DNA from: Sphingobacterium phlebotomi
Lineage (GTDB): Bacteria > Bacteroidota > Bacteroidia > Sphingobacteriales > Sphingobacteriaceae
Assembly: GCF_008180195.1 (NCBI RefSeq)
Contig: NZ_VTAV01000001.1
Location: forward strand, 992,001 to 1,056,000
Length of the DNA stretch: 64,000 bases
Reading direction: 5' to 3'
A program made the translations under genes and the position numbers. Under the pieces are notes generated by a model. The model made no database searches. It had not been told where the DNA came from and saw only the letters and a program-made list of their open reading frames with translations. Of the stretch, positions 1 to 9,469 are shown piece after piece. Every line of letters begins with the position of its first letter. Within the stretch, counting starts at the first letter, position 1.

Positions 1-1
1 G

Positions 2-775
2 GATAGATTTGCTTTCGCGCTGACCAATATAGATGACCGCAATGGAGCGGTGATGTTGCAAAATACATTTGCCCATAAAAAAACATACGGTTTAAAAAAT
101 ATGGCGGACTTCAAGGCCAAGATTATCGAAAGCCATCTAGACGGCATGTTGCTACAGGTAGACGGGCATGAAGTATGGGTAAAGCTGGTCGGTGGATTTA
201 ATGCTTACAATCTGCTGGCGGTTTATGGTGCAGCGATTTTGTTGGAGCAGGAGACGATGAAAGTGTTGACTGCTTTGAGTGACATTGCAGGGGCAGAGGG
301 CAGGTTTGATGTGGTCCGTTCGGCGAATGGTTTGGTAGGTATTGTAGACTACGCGCATACACCCGATGCCGTAGAGAACGTTCTGTCGACTATCCGGGAA
401 CTGCGGAAAAGTGGTCAACAGATTATTACGGTGTTAGGCTGCGGCGGCGACCGCGATAAAACCAAACGTCCTGAAATGGCGGGGGTAGCGGTACGTTTGA
501 GCGATAAAGTTATCATTACATCGGATAATCCGCGGACAGAAGACCCGATGGTAATTATCCATGATATGGAAGCGGGTATAGATTCGAAAGACCGCAAGCA
601 TGTTTTCACTATTGCGGAGCGTAAGGAAGCAATCCGTGCGGCTTGCCATTTGGCACAAGCAGGCGACATCATATTAGTTGCGGGAAAAGGACACGAGAAA
701 TACCAGGAGGTTAATGGTGTACGACACCATTTTGACGATAAAGAAATTTTAATAGAAACGTTTAACGAACAATAA
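2..775 (+). CDS. murE: UDP-N-acetylmuramoyl-tripeptide synthetase MurE, 3' part
   Basis: Cytoplasmic Mur ligase that adds the third stem-peptide residue to UDP-MurNAc-L-Ala-D-Glu. The 5' end lies outside the window: the frame is open from base 2 and begins inside the conserved ALTNIDDRNG stretch, so the ATG at 50 is internal. The C-terminal ligase domain is complete and contains the DNPR motif followed by TEDP, which in this family binds meso-diaminopimelate, so the third residue is expected to be meso-DAP rather than lysine. VAGKGHE near the end is also typical. It is the first visible gene of the dcw run, with mraY 9 bases downstream. Confidence 0.95.
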   Translation, partial: DRFAFALTNIDDRNGAVMLQNTFAHKKTYGLKNMADFKAKIIESHLDGMLLQVDGHEVWVKLVGGFNAYNLLAVYGAAILLEQETMKVLTALSDIAGAEGRFDVVRSANGLVGIVDYAHTPDAVENVLSTIRELRKSGQQIITVLGCGGDRDKTKRPEMAGVAVRLSDKVIITSDNPRTEDPMVIIHDMEAGIDSKDRKHVFTIAERKEAIRAACHLAQAGDIILVAGKGHEKYQEVNGVRHHFDDKEILIETFNEQ

Positions 776-784
776 GAAATACGG

Positions 785-2029
785 ATGTTATATTACCTAT
801 TCAGTTGGCTACAGGAGCACATGCATCTACCAGGAGCGGGATTGTTTCAATACATCTCGTTTAGGACAGCAATGGCGGTTATTGTTTCGTTAATCATTAC
901 AACAGTTTACGGAAGCCGTCTGATCCGTGCTTTACGCAATAAGCAGGTAGGAGAGACGATCCGTGACTTAGGATTAGCGGGTGAGAAACAAAAAGTAGGT
1001 ACACCGACCATGGGAGGATTGATTATCATCGGTGGGATCTTGGTTCCTACACTGTTATTTGCCAAACTGGATAATATCTACGTTATCATCATGATTATCA
1101 CGACCATTTGGATGGGTACAATTGGTTTCTTAGATGATTACATTAAAGTATTTCGCAAAAATAAAGAAGGACTTGCCGGACGCTTTAAAATTATCGGACA
1201 AGTGGGATTGGGTACCTTGATTGCTATCACGATGTACTTTCATCCTGATATTGTTGCTCGGGAAAAGGTGCAAAATCCGACATCGACAAAAGCGGTGGAG
1301 ATTATGATGGATACCCAAACGGGGGAACGTTACTATGCGGAAAATGTGAAATCCACAAAAACCAATATCCCGTTCTATAAAAATAATGAATTTGATTATG
1401 CCAAAGTGTTGAGTATGTTTGGTTTGAATGGTTACGTAGTCACGTTTGTTGTGTTTTTGATTGTCGTCGTGTTTATTGTTACGGCGGTGTCCAACGGGGC
1501 GAATATCACCGATGGGATAGATGGATTGGCAACGGGAACTTCGGCTATTATCGGTATTACGTTGGCTATTTTGGCTTATGTTTCCGGTAACGTGATTTTC
1601 TCAGATTATCTGAACATTATGTATATCCCCAACTCCGGAGAACTCGTGATTTTTGCGGGAGCTTTTGTAGGCGCCTGTACAGGTTTCTTATGGTATAATG
1701 CCTACCCGGCACAGGTGTTTATGGGGGATACGGGGAGCTTGACCATTGGCGGTATTATCGCGGCATTCGCTATCCTTATCCGGAAAGAACTGTTGATTCC
1801 GATGTTGTGTGGTATTTTCTTGTTAGAAAACCTGTCGGTGATTATGCAGGTGTCCTATTTCAAGTATACGAAGAAAAAATATGGAGAAGGGCGAAGGATA
1901 TTTCTGATGTCTCCTTTGCACCACCACTATCAGAAAAAAGGTTATCATGAATCAAAGATTGTGATGCGATTTTTCATCGTGTCCATTATTCTTGCGATTC
2001 TAACGATTGTCACATTAAAAGTAAGGTAA
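785..2029 (+). CDS. mraY: Phospho-N-acetylmuramoyl-pentapeptide transferase MraY
   Basis: Integral membrane enzyme that transfers phospho-MurNAc-pentapeptide to undecaprenyl phosphate, giving lipid I. The 414-residue product has many hydrophobic segments and the family's catalytic motifs: DDYIK with the aspartate pair at about 117-118, the [15 protein letters not shown] region, MGDTGSL, and the histidine-rich [11 protein letters not shown] loop near the C terminus. It is longer than the roughly 360-residue enzyme of E. coli because of an extra hydrophilic stretch at about residues 160-205. I understand this form to be usual in Bacteroidota. The gene is packed between murE and murD, with a single base before murD. 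Confidence 0.97.
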   Translation: MLYYLFSWLQEHMHLPGAGLFQYISFRTAMAVIVSLIITTVYGSRLIRALRNKQVGETIRDLGLAGEKQKVGTPTMGGLIIIGGILVPTLLFAKLDNIYVIIMIITTIWMGTIGFLDDYIKVFRKNKEGLAGRFKIIGQVGLGTLIAITMYFHPDIVAREKVQNPTSTKAVEIMMDTQTGERYYAENVKSTKTNIPFYKNNEFDYAKVLSMFGLNGYVVTFVVFLIVVVFIVTAVSNGANITDGIDGLATGTSAIIGITLAILAYVSGNVIFSDYLNIMYIPNSGELVIFAGAFVGACTGFLWYNAYPAQVFMGDTGSLTIGGIIAAFAILIRKELLIPMLCGIFLLENLSVIMQVSYFKYTKKKYGEGRRIFLMSPLHHHYQKKGYHESKIVMRFFIVSIILAILTIVTLKVR

Positions 2030-2030
2030 G

Positions 2031-3404
2031 ATGTCCAATATAGCACATACATATTACCCACAATCTGGCTTTCTGGCGATACTAGGCGCGGGAGAGAGTG
2101 GTGTTGGTGCAGCTATTTTGGGCAAGGATAAGGGGTTTGACGTATTTGTTTCAGATAAAGGTGCAATAGCCGATGGGTATAAAGCAACCTTAGAGAAAGA
2201 GGGGATTGCATTTGAGGAACAACGGCATAGCGAAGATAAGATCATGCAAGCAGCGCTGGTTGTCAAGAGTCCCGGTATTCCGGAACATGCACCACTAATA
2301 AAGGCGTTGAAGGCGGCAAATATTCCGGTTATTTCGGAGATAGAATTTGCGGCGCAGTATACAGATGCTAAGCTTTATTGCATTACAGGTTCTAACGGTA
2401 AATCAACCACGACCATGTTGACGTATTATATGTTGCAACGTGGTGGCGTGAATGTAGGCCTGGCAGGAAATATTGGAAAAAGTTTTGCGCTACAGGTGGC
2501 GCGTGAGAATTATGATGTATATGTGTTGGAGATATCCAGCTTTATGCTAGATGACATGTATCATTTCCGTGCGGACATAGCTGTCATCTTGAACATCACG
2601 TCCGATCATCTGGATCGTTATAACCATCGGATGGAAAATTATAGCGCATCTAAATTCCGCGTGATTCAAAACCAGACAAAAGACGATTATTTCATTTACT
2701 GTTTGGATGATGAAGAAACGGTAAAGGGACTATCCCTTTTTAAAACAGAAGCGCAGTATTTGCCCTTTACACAAAAACAAGTGGTAGAGCAGGGGGCGTA
2801 TATAGACGAAGAGAAGAATATTATTATAAAAATACCTAACAAAGACATTTTTGCGATGAATATGGAAGAGTTATCATTACAGGGGAAGCACAACGCATAC
2901 AACAACATGGCCTCAGGCTTGATTGCGAAGGTTCAGGAATTACGTAATCAAACCATGAAAGAGAGCATGGAATCGTATGTGAATATCGAGCATCGTTTGG
3001 AGCATGTTGCTTGCATTGGGGGAGTAAATTATATCAATGATTCGAAAGCGACAAATGTCAATTCTGTTTGGTATGCTTTGGAGAGTTTTTCGCCCGATAT
3101 TATCCTGATTATGGGTGGAGTCGATAAAGGCAATGACTACGAAATGTTGCGCGATTTGGTAAAGACTAAAGTCAAAGCAATTGTGTGTATAGGTAAAGAC
3201 ACCGTACGTATCCACGAGTCGTTTGAAGATGATACGGATGTGATTGTAAATAGTTCGTCCATGCAGGATGCGGTCGAAATAGCATCCTATTTAGCGAAGA
3301 AAGGAGATACGGTGCTGTTATCTCCAGCCTGTGCAAGCTTTGATTGGTTTAAAAATTATGAGGAACGCGGGGAGAAATTCAAGGAAGCAGTAATGTCTTT
3401 GTAA
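2031..3404 (+). CDS. murD: UDP-N-acetylmuramoylalanine--D-glutamate ligase MurD
   Basis: Cytoplasmic Mur ligase that adds D-glutamate to UDP-MurNAc-L-Ala. The 457-residue product has the N-terminal Rossmann-like nucleotide region (GAGESGVG), the ATP-binding P-loop GSNGKST at about 120-126, and the NDSKATN motif at the start of the C-terminal domain. Length is normal for the family. It starts one base after mraY stops, which suggests coupled translation, and ftsW follows after 23 bases. Confidence 0.97.
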   Translation: MSNIAHTYYPQSGFLAILGAGESGVGAAILGKDKGFDVFVSDKGAIADGYKATLEKEGIAFEEQRHSEDKIMQAALVVKSPGIPEHAPLIKALKAANIPVISEIEFAAQYTDAKLYCITGSNGKSTTTMLTYYMLQRGGVNVGLAGNIGKSFALQVARENYDVYVLEISSFMLDDMYHFRADIAVILNITSDHLDRYNHRMENYSASKFRVIQNQTKDDYFIYCLDDEETVKGLSLFKTEAQYLPFTQKQVVEQGAYIDEEKNIIIKIPNKDIFAMNMEELSLQGKHNAYNNMASGLIAKVQELRNQTMKESMESYVNIEHRLEHVACIGGVNYINDSKATNVNSVWYALESFSPDIILIMGGVDKGNDYEMLRDLVKTKVKAIVCIGKDTVRIHESFEDDTDVIVNSSSMQDAVEIASYLAKKGDTVLLSPACASFDWFKNYEERGEKFKEAVMSL

Positions 3405-3427
3405 AACGAATAAAAATTTGATGAACG

Positions 3428-4624
3428 ATGATGGATCAGATTTTCAGTAAATTAAAAGGTGACAAGTGGATATGGATCATTGTGATTGTCCTATCCGGAT
3501 GGTCTCTGCTAGCAGTGTATAGCTCGGTAGGTACACTTGCCTATAAAGAAGGCAAAGGTACGGAGCTATATCTGTTCAAACACTTTTCCATTATTGCTGT
3601 AGGTTTGGTACTGATGTATTTATCGCACAAATTAGATTACCGCTATTATGCGGGTATTTCCAAGTTATTGATGATCATTACCATACCGCTGTTGCTCTTT
3701 ACGTTAATTGGGGGGAACAAAGTGAACGAAGCTAGTCGTTGGGTAACGATTCCCGTCATCAACCAAACGTTTCAAACATCGGATTTGGCGAAATTAGCAC
3801 TGATTACATTTTTAGCCCGTTTGCTGTCCCGTAAAGCGCATGAGATAAAAGACCTTAAGAAATCATTTATTCCCATAATGGGAACAGTATGTTTGGTTTT
3901 CGTCCTGATCGCGTGGGCAAACTTATCGACAGCCTTAATGTTGTTTGGTACAAGTGTGTTGCTGCTTTTGATTGGCCGGGTAAGTTTTAAGCAAATTGGT
4001 ATTGTTTGCGTTGGCGGCGCGTTTCTGTTGTTGTTAGTGATATTGATTGGACCTCGACGCGCTACCTATGTTAGCCGTTTTGAAAGCTTCTTTAAAACAG
4101 AACAAACCGTACAGAATACCGTTCCTTTTCAGGAAGATAAAAACTATCAGGCAAACCTAGCAAAGATGTCCATTGCTTCAGGAGAGTTATTTGGTAAAGG
4201 CGCAGGGAATAGCGTGGGTAGGAATCTATTACCGCATCCATATTCCGATTTTATTTTTGCGGTTATTGTGGAGGAATATGGCACTATCGGCGGAGCTATC
4301 CTACTCTTCTTGTATGTAGCGTTGATGTATCGTTGCATACGCATTGTGACACTGAGTCCACGGGCATTTGGAGCTTTCTTGGCGGCGGGTTTAGGATTTA
4401 GCTTGACTATACAAGCATTGGCCAATATGGCTGTTGCCGTTGGATTGGGGCCGGTCACCGGCGTACCATTACCGTTGGTCAGTATGGGAGGGACATCCAT
4501 TTTGTTCACCAGTGTGGCATTGGGTATCATTTTGAGTGTTAGCCGAAGTATAGAAGAATTGAAGGGAAAAGAAGAATTAAACGAAATTCCGAAAAACCAC
4601 AAAGTGGTTGTCGGAACGATTTAA
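3428..4624 (+). CDS. ftsW: SEDS-family peptidoglycan polymerase FtsW
   Basis: Polytopic SEDS protein that polymerises lipid II at the septum together with a class B penicillin-binding protein. The 398-residue product has about ten hydrophobic segments, the large periplasmic loop after GPRRATYVSR, and a family-typical end segment with GLGPVTGVPLPLVSMGG. I call FtsW rather than RodA because it lies between murD and murG, the FtsW slot of dcw clusters. The start is the first of two adjacent ATG codons (3428 and 3431); which is used cannot be told. Confidence 0.95.
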   Translation: MMDQIFSKLKGDKWIWIIVIVLSGWSLLAVYSSVGTLAYKEGKGTELYLFKHFSIIAVGLVLMYLSHKLDYRYYAGISKLLMIITIPLLLFTLIGGNKVNEASRWVTIPVINQTFQTSDLAKLALITFLARLLSRKAHEIKDLKKSFIPIMGTVCLVFVLIAWANLSTALMLFGTSVLLLLIGRVSFKQIGIVCVGGAFLLLLVILIGPRRATYVSRFESFFKTEQTVQNTVPFQEDKNYQANLAKMSIASGELFGKGAGNSVGRNLLPHPYSDFIFAVIVEEYGTIGGAILLFLYVALMYRCIRIVTLSPRAFGAFLAAGLGFSLTIQALANMAVAVGLGPVTGVPLPLVSMGGTSILFTSVALGIILSVSRSIEELKGKEELNEIPKNHKVVVGTI

Positions 4625-4645
4625 TCATCATAATAAGAATATAAT

Positions 4646-5752
4646 ATGGCTCATAGAGTAATCATAAGCGGAGGGGGCACGGGAGGGCATGTTTTTCCGG
4701 CTATTGCGATAGCGAATGCGTTACGTCGTATCGAGCCGGATATTGAAATCCTGTTTGTGGGTGCAAACGGACGTATGGAGATGGAGCGTGTGCCGGAAGC
4801 CGGTTACGAAATTGTAGGACTGGATATACAAGGCATTGACAGAAATTCATTGCTAAACAATTTGGCGCTGCCCTTCAAACTGATAGGTAGCTTGATAAAG
4901 GCACGGAAAACTATAAAGGAGTTTGAAGCAGATGCTGCAGTGGGTGTTGGTGGCTTTGCATCAGGTCCATTATTGATGGTAGCTAATAATATGGGGCTAC
5001 CTACACTGATTCAAGAACAGAACTCTTATGCAGGTGTAACCAATAAGAGTTTGGGAAAGAAAGCTAAAAAAATATGCGTAGCGTATGAGGGGATGGATAA
5101 ATTCTTTCCGGCGGAAAAAATCATGTTGACAGGCAATCCCACACGTCGCGATTCGCTCGCTATAGAGGGAAAACGTGAATTTGCCCTACAAATTTTTGGT
5201 TTGCAGCCGCATAAAAAGACCATATTGATTATAGGCGGTAGTTTGGGAGCAAAGCAGATGAATGGTTACGTGCTGGATGTGATACACGAACTAGGTGAAA
5301 AGGATGACGTGCAATTTATCTGGCAAACGGGGAGAACCTATTACGAGGATATGAAGCTTATGTTAAAGCTAGATCAGTTGATTCCCGGTAATGTAAAAGT
5401 TTTTCCATTTCTGGAACGCATGGATTTAGCCTATGCGGCGGCTGATTTGATTATTTCGAGAGCGGGTGCCGGAACGATATCTGAACTTTGTATAGTCGGG
5501 AAACCCGTGATATTGGTACCATCGCCCAATGTTGCGGAAGACCATCAAACGAAAAATGCACAGGCCCTAGTGGCGAAGCATGCGGCCGTCATGATTTCGG
5601 AAGCAGATGCCCGAGATACGATGATGTACGTGGCGTTAGAGTTGCTTTCCGATGAAGCTAGATGTGCCTCGTTAAGTACGGAAATTAAGAAAATGGCGAT
5701 GCCAGATGCAGATGAAGCGATAGCAAGAGAAGTATTGAAACTTATTAAATAG
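4646..5752 (+). CDS. murG: UDP-GlcNAc--lipid I N-acetylglucosaminyltransferase MurG
   Basis: Peripheral membrane GT28 glycosyltransferase that converts lipid I to lipid II on the cytoplasmic face. The N terminus carries the glycine-rich ISGGGTGGHVFPA motif at about residues 8-20. The C-terminal UDP-GlcNAc-binding half has GGSLGA and SRAGAGTISEL, followed by PSPNVAEDHQTKNA. At 368 residues it is normal size. The stop codon is directly followed by the murC start. Confidence 0.97.
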   Translation: MAHRVIISGGGTGGHVFPAIAIANALRRIEPDIEILFVGANGRMEMERVPEAGYEIVGLDIQGIDRNSLLNNLALPFKLIGSLIKARKTIKEFEADAAVGVGGFASGPLLMVANNMGLPTLIQEQNSYAGVTNKSLGKKAKKICVAYEGMDKFFPAEKIMLTGNPTRRDSLAIEGKREFALQIFGLQPHKKTILIIGGSLGAKQMNGYVLDVIHELGEKDDVQFIWQTGRTYYEDMKLMLKLDQLIPGNVKVFPFLERMDLAYAAADLIISRAGAGTISELCIVGKPVILVPSPNVAEDHQTKNAQALVAKHAAVMISEADARDTMMYVALELLSDEARCASLSTEIKKMAMPDADEAIAREVLKLIK

Positions 5753-7111
5753 ATGATGAACCTTGACCATATAGAACGTGTTTACCTGCTCGGAATCGGG
5801 GGGATTGGTATGAGCGGATTGGCTCGTTACTTCAAGCACCTCGGATGTGATGTGCAGGGGTATGACAAAACGGAGACCGAGTTGACACGTGCTTTGGTGC
5901 AAGAGGGTATTGCAGTAATCTACCAAGATGATGTAGCGTTATTACCGGAGGCATACAAACAGCCATCTACACAAACATTGTTGATTTTTACACCAGCCAT
6001 CCCAAAAGACCTCAAACTAAAGGTTTACTTTTTAGAGCAAGGCTTTGTACCGTACAAGCGTTCGGAGGTATTAGGCATTATTAGCGCGAGTCGATTTACG
6101 ATAGCTGTGGCTGGAACGCATGGCAAGACAACGACATCAACGATGATTGCGCATATATTGAAGGATTCGGGTTATGATTGTTCGGCTTTTTTGGGAGGAA
6201 TCAGTTCTAATTATAACAGTAATGTGTTATACGGTGAGAATAATGTAGTCGTGGTTGAAGCGGATGAATACGACCGCTCGTTTTTGACCTTGCATCCGAA
6301 TATTGCCGTGGTTACTTCAGCTGATCCCGATCATTTGGATATCTACGGAGACGAGCGACATCTTATTGAATCTTTCGAGCTGTTTTTGCAGCGTGTGATT
6401 CAAGATGGTGTGTCTATCGTCAAGAAAGGATTGCCCTTTAGCGGTGATATAACCTACGCAAAAGAGGAGGTATGTGATGCGTTTGCCCAACGTACCCATG
6501 TGGCGGATGGTGTCTTTTATTTTGATTATATCGCTGAACACACGGAAATTCAAAACATACCGTTAGGGATCCCGGGTTTACATAACGTGGAAAACGCTGT
6601 AGCCGCTATCACTGTTGCATTACAACTTGGGATAAAGGCGGATAAGATTAAATCGGCGTTGGCTTCTTTTAGTGGAGCAAAGAGACGGTTTGAATATATC
6701 GTTAAAACACCTAAGCAGGTGTATATCGACGATTACGCCCATCATCCGGAAGAACTGCGTGCGTTTCTGACATCGATGAAGAAACTTTATCCTGCAAAGA
6801 AATTAACGGTGGTTTTCCAACCACATTTATATAGCCGGACGCGCGATTTTGTGGATGGTTTTGCGGAGGTATTGGGAATGGCAGATGATTTGCTATTAAT
6901 GGATATTTATCCAGCAAGAGAACTGCCCATTGAAGGTGTAACCTCTGCGTGGTTGTTAGAAAAGATTGGTATGGATAGTAAACAGCTCGTGTCGCCGGAA
7001 GGTGTTTTGGAAATAGTGAAACAAAACCGACCGGAACTGATCGTAACGGTAGGGGCGGGCGACATTGATAGATTGGTGAAACCCTTAAAAGAGATATTGG
7101 AAAATGCTTAA
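5753..7111 (+). CDS. murC: UDP-N-acetylmuramate--L-alanine ligase MurC
   Basis: First Mur ligase, adding L-alanine to UDP-MurNAc in the cytoplasm. Visible motifs are the N-terminal GIGGIGMSGLA nucleotide-fold loop at about 14-24, the P-loop GTHGKTTT at about 121-128, the EADEYDRSF metal and substrate region, and DDYAHHPEE in the C-terminal domain. The 452 residues fit the family. Two adjacent ATG codons (5753, 5756) follow the murG stop. The 3' end overlaps ftsQ by 8 bases. Confidence 0.97.
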   Translation: MMNLDHIERVYLLGIGGIGMSGLARYFKHLGCDVQGYDKTETELTRALVQEGIAVIYQDDVALLPEAYKQPSTQTLLIFTPAIPKDLKLKVYFLEQGFVPYKRSEVLGIISASRFTIAVAGTHGKTTTSTMIAHILKDSGYDCSAFLGGISSNYNSNVLYGENNVVVVEADEYDRSFLTLHPNIAVVTSADPDHLDIYGDERHLIESFELFLQRVIQDGVSIVKKGLPFSGDITYAKEEVCDAFAQRTHVADGVFYFDYIAEHTEIQNIPLGIPGLHNVENAVAAITVALQLGIKADKIKSALASFSGAKRRFEYIVKTPKQVYIDDYAHHPEELRAFLTSMKKLYPAKKLTVVFQPHLYSRTRDFVDGFAEVLGMADDLLLMDIYPARELPIEGVTSAWLLEKIGMDSKQLVSPEGVLEIVKQNRPELIVTVGAGDIDRLVKPLKEILENA

Positions 7112-7931
7112 GGCAGCTCGTAACATACCGTGGAGGCAACTAGGTTATGCTTGTTTAGGGCTTATCGCCTTGGCGGGGATAGGCATGTTGATGGGCTTGG
7201 TCAAGAAGAAGGATACGGCACAAGTTTGCGCTTCCATGAAAGTGGTGGTGGAAGGAAAAGAAACCTTTATTGACCAGCACGATATTTCTGATTTAGTGAA
7301 TACAAAATTCGGAGATGTAGTTGGAAAGTCTTTGAACGAGATTCCGATAGACAAAATCGAAAAGGCATTGATGGAGCTTCCTTACGTATCCACTGCGGAG
7401 ATTTATACGGATATGGATGGAATATTGCAGGTTGTCGTGCAGCAACGGGAAGTTGTTTTGCGTATTGTGAATAGAGCAGGTAAGGAATACTACATCGACA
7501 CAAAAGGAGCGAAAGTGCCCGTAACGTTAAAATACGTTCCGCATGTTTTAGTGGCAAACGGACATATACAAGAAGGGTATGAAAAGCCATTGGATACTAT
7601 TCAGACCCAATTGGTGAAGGACTTAGTGGCTATCGTGGAACATGTAAAAGACGACCCATTGTGGAGCAATCAGATTGTTCAGTTTTATGTAGATAACCAA
7701 CAGGACATTGAGATCATTCCGCGCGTAGGAACGCAACCGCTGATTATCGGTAATGCAGATAAATTAGGCGAAAAGCTAGATAGGTTGGAAGTTTTTTATA
7801 AAAATATCCTACCAAAAGTTGGTACAGATGCTTACGAAAAAGTAAATGTGAAGTACGATGGACAGATTATCTGTGAACGACGCGGAGGATGGATGTTGGA
7901 TAGCTTGCAGATGAAACTAAAAATGAAATAA
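7104..7931 (+). CDS. ftsQ: Cell division protein FtsQ/DivIB
   Basis: Bitopic divisome protein that links early and late division proteins in the periplasm. The 275-residue product has a basic N terminus and one transmembrane helix at about residues 14-31 (LGYACLGLIALAGIGMLMG). A POTRA-like region follows (IDKIEKALMELPYVSTAEIYTD), then a beta-rich FtsQ domain. Sequence conservation is low in this family, so the call rests on this architecture plus the position between murC and ftsA. It overlaps murC by 8 bases. Confidence 0.9.
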   Translation: MLKAARNIPWRQLGYACLGLIALAGIGMLMGLVKKKDTAQVCASMKVVVEGKETFIDQHDISDLVNTKFGDVVGKSLNEIPIDKIEKALMELPYVSTAEIYTDMDGILQVVVQQREVVLRIVNRAGKEYYIDTKGAKVPVTLKYVPHVLVANGHIQEGYEKPLDTIQTQLVKDLVAIVEHVKDDPLWSNQIVQFYVDNQQDIEIIPRVGTQPLIIGNADKLGEKLDRLEVFYKNILPKVGTDAYEKVNVKYDGQIICERRGGWMLDSLQMKLKMK

Positions 7932-7967
7932 TTAATATTGAATATAAAGCAACAAAATACACAGCAT

Positions 7968-9329
7968 ATGAAACCAAGATTAGCAGAAAACGAAAAAGAT
8001 AGTCCAATCATCGTAGGATTGGATATCGGAACAACGAAGATTTGTGTTACAGTCGGTCGTCGTAGCGGAGCCAACAAGATTGAGCTTTTGGGTGTAGGGA
8101 AAGCAGAGTCCTCGGGTGTAAACCGCGGAGTAGTCGCTAATATCCAGAGAACCGTAAGCAGTATTCGGGATGCGGTCTCCATAGCAGAGTCCCAATCCAA
8201 TGTAGACATCAAAGTGGTCAACGTGGGGATTGCTGGTCAGCATATCAAAAGCATTCAACACCGTGGTATTTTGACCAAACGTGACTACGATGAGGTGACC
8301 CGTATTGACGTGGAGCAATTAATCTCCGATATGTATAAGCTGGTGCTTCCTCCGGGCGAGGAAATTATCCACGTATTGCCACAGGAATTCACTATTGATA
8401 ACGAACCAGGTATCAAAGAACCTATTGGTATGGCTGGGCGCCGGGTAGAAGCTAATTTTCATATTATTTCAGGACGTGTAACCGATATCAATAATATCAA
8501 ACGTTGTGTAGATAATTCGGACTTGGAAATTTCTTCCCTGGTTTTGGAACCTCTGGCATCATCTGAAGCTGTGTTGGATGACGAGGAGAAGACTGCTGGT
8601 GTGGTGTTGGTTGATATTGGTGGTGGTACCACGGATGTCGCTATTTTTCATGAAGGTATTATCCGTCATACCGCGGTTATTCCGTTGGGCGGGAATATCG
8701 TGACAGAAGATATTAAACAAGGTTGCTCTGTGTTACGTAATCAAGCCGAACAGTTGAAGGTTCGCTATGGTTCTGCTCTGGCGGACGAGAATAAAGACAA
8801 CGAGGTGATCTGCGTACCGGGTATCCGTGGTCGGGAAGCCAAAGAAATCTCGGTGAAGAATTTAGCCTATATTATCCAGGCGCGGATGGAGGAAATCATC
8901 GAGCACGTTTACTACGAGATTAAATCATCCGGATATGAAGATAAGTTGATTGCAGGTATTGTGATTACGGGCGGTGGTGCGCAATTGAAGCATTTGGTAC
9001 AATTAGTGGAGTACATTACTGGAATCGGTTGTAGAATCGGTTATCCAAACGAATATTTGGCAAAAACAGAAATGCTGAATAGGCAGGCACTGGAAGAATT
9101 GAAGAGTCCGATGTATGCAACTTCTATCGGGTTGTTGATTAAAGGTGTGCAAGCTGTTGAAGAAGCAGAGGCTACCGAACAAGCGGTGGAAGTATCGAGG
9201 AAAGGAAGTAAAGTGAAAGAAATTGCGGAGGAAAAGAATAAAAAGGAAAGTTGGTTTTCTAAGCTTCTGTCGGATTTTATCAAGGACGATGCGGGAATTG
9301 ATGATGACACGTTTATCGGAAGGAAGTAA
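7968..9329 (+). CDS. ftsA: Cell division protein FtsA
   Basis: Actin-like ATPase that tethers FtsZ filaments to the inner membrane. The product (453 residues from the ATG at 7968) has the phosphate-1 motif GLDIGTTKICVTVG, an SHS2 insertion, the phosphate-2 motif VDIGGGTTDVAIF, and the adenosine loop GIVITGGGAQL. The C terminus ends in a lysine-rich linker followed by a short amphipathic stretch (ESWFSKLLSDFIKD) that could be the membrane-binding helix. A TTG at 7938 would add ten residues. I prefer the ATG because the extension looks non-conserved. Starts without a Shine-Dalgarno sequence are usual here. Confidence 0.95.
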   Translation: MKPRLAENEKDSPIIVGLDIGTTKICVTVGRRSGANKIELLGVGKAESSGVNRGVVANIQRTVSSIRDAVSIAESQSNVDIKVVNVGIAGQHIKSIQHRGILTKRDYDEVTRIDVEQLISDMYKLVLPPGEEIIHVLPQEFTIDNEPGIKEPIGMAGRRVEANFHIISGRVTDINNIKRCVDNSDLEISSLVLEPLASSEAVLDDEEKTAGVVLVDIGGGTTDVAIFHEGIIRHTAVIPLGGNIVTEDIKQGCSVLRNQAEQLKVRYGSALADENKDNEVICVPGIRGREAKEISVKNLAYIIQARMEEIIEHVYYEIKSSGYEDKLIAGIVITGGGAQLKHLVQLVEYITGIGCRIGYPNEYLAKTEMLNRQALEELKSPMYATSIGLLIKGVQAVEEAEATEQAVEVSRKGSKVKEIAEEKNKKESWFSKLLSDFIKDDAGIDDDTFIGRK

Positions 9330-9330
9330 G

Positions 9331-9376
9331 TTTTCCACAACGCGTGTTTTTTCCACAAATTCACAAATGTGGAAAA
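9331..9376. promoter_or_regulatory. Cluster of three DnaA-box-like 9-mers
   Basis: The 9-mer TTTTCCACA occurs at 9331-9339 and 9349-9357, and inverted as TGTGGAAAA at 9368-9376. All fit the relaxed DnaA box TTWTNCACA. They begin directly after the ftsA stop codon and end 4 bases before the -33 element of the likely ftsZ promoter. The second and third copies form a 9-bp inverted repeat with a 10-base spacer, so a hairpin is an alternative reading. Confidence 0.55.
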
Positions 9377-9379
9377 CTG

Positions 9380-9408
9380 TTGTGAAGAATTTGGTATTAT
9401 TACATTTG
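9380..9408 (+). promoter_or_regulatory. Putative ftsZ promoter (Bacteroidota type)
   Basis: TTG at 9380-9382 and TACATTTG at 9401-9408, 18 bases apart, match the Bacteroidota -33/-7 pattern TTG-N17-23-TAnnTTTG. The ftsZ start is about 60 bases downstream. This would give ftsZ its own transcript besides readthrough from the dcw operon. Confidence 0.6.
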
Positions 9409-9469
9409 AATTGTTGAACCTATCGGGGATTTTCTAAGTGGTTTAGCAAGAGTTAAATAGGGTATTTTT

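Noticed and set aside
4147..4602. 151-codon open frame opposite ftsW
   Set aside because: Antisense shadow of a conserved membrane protein gene.
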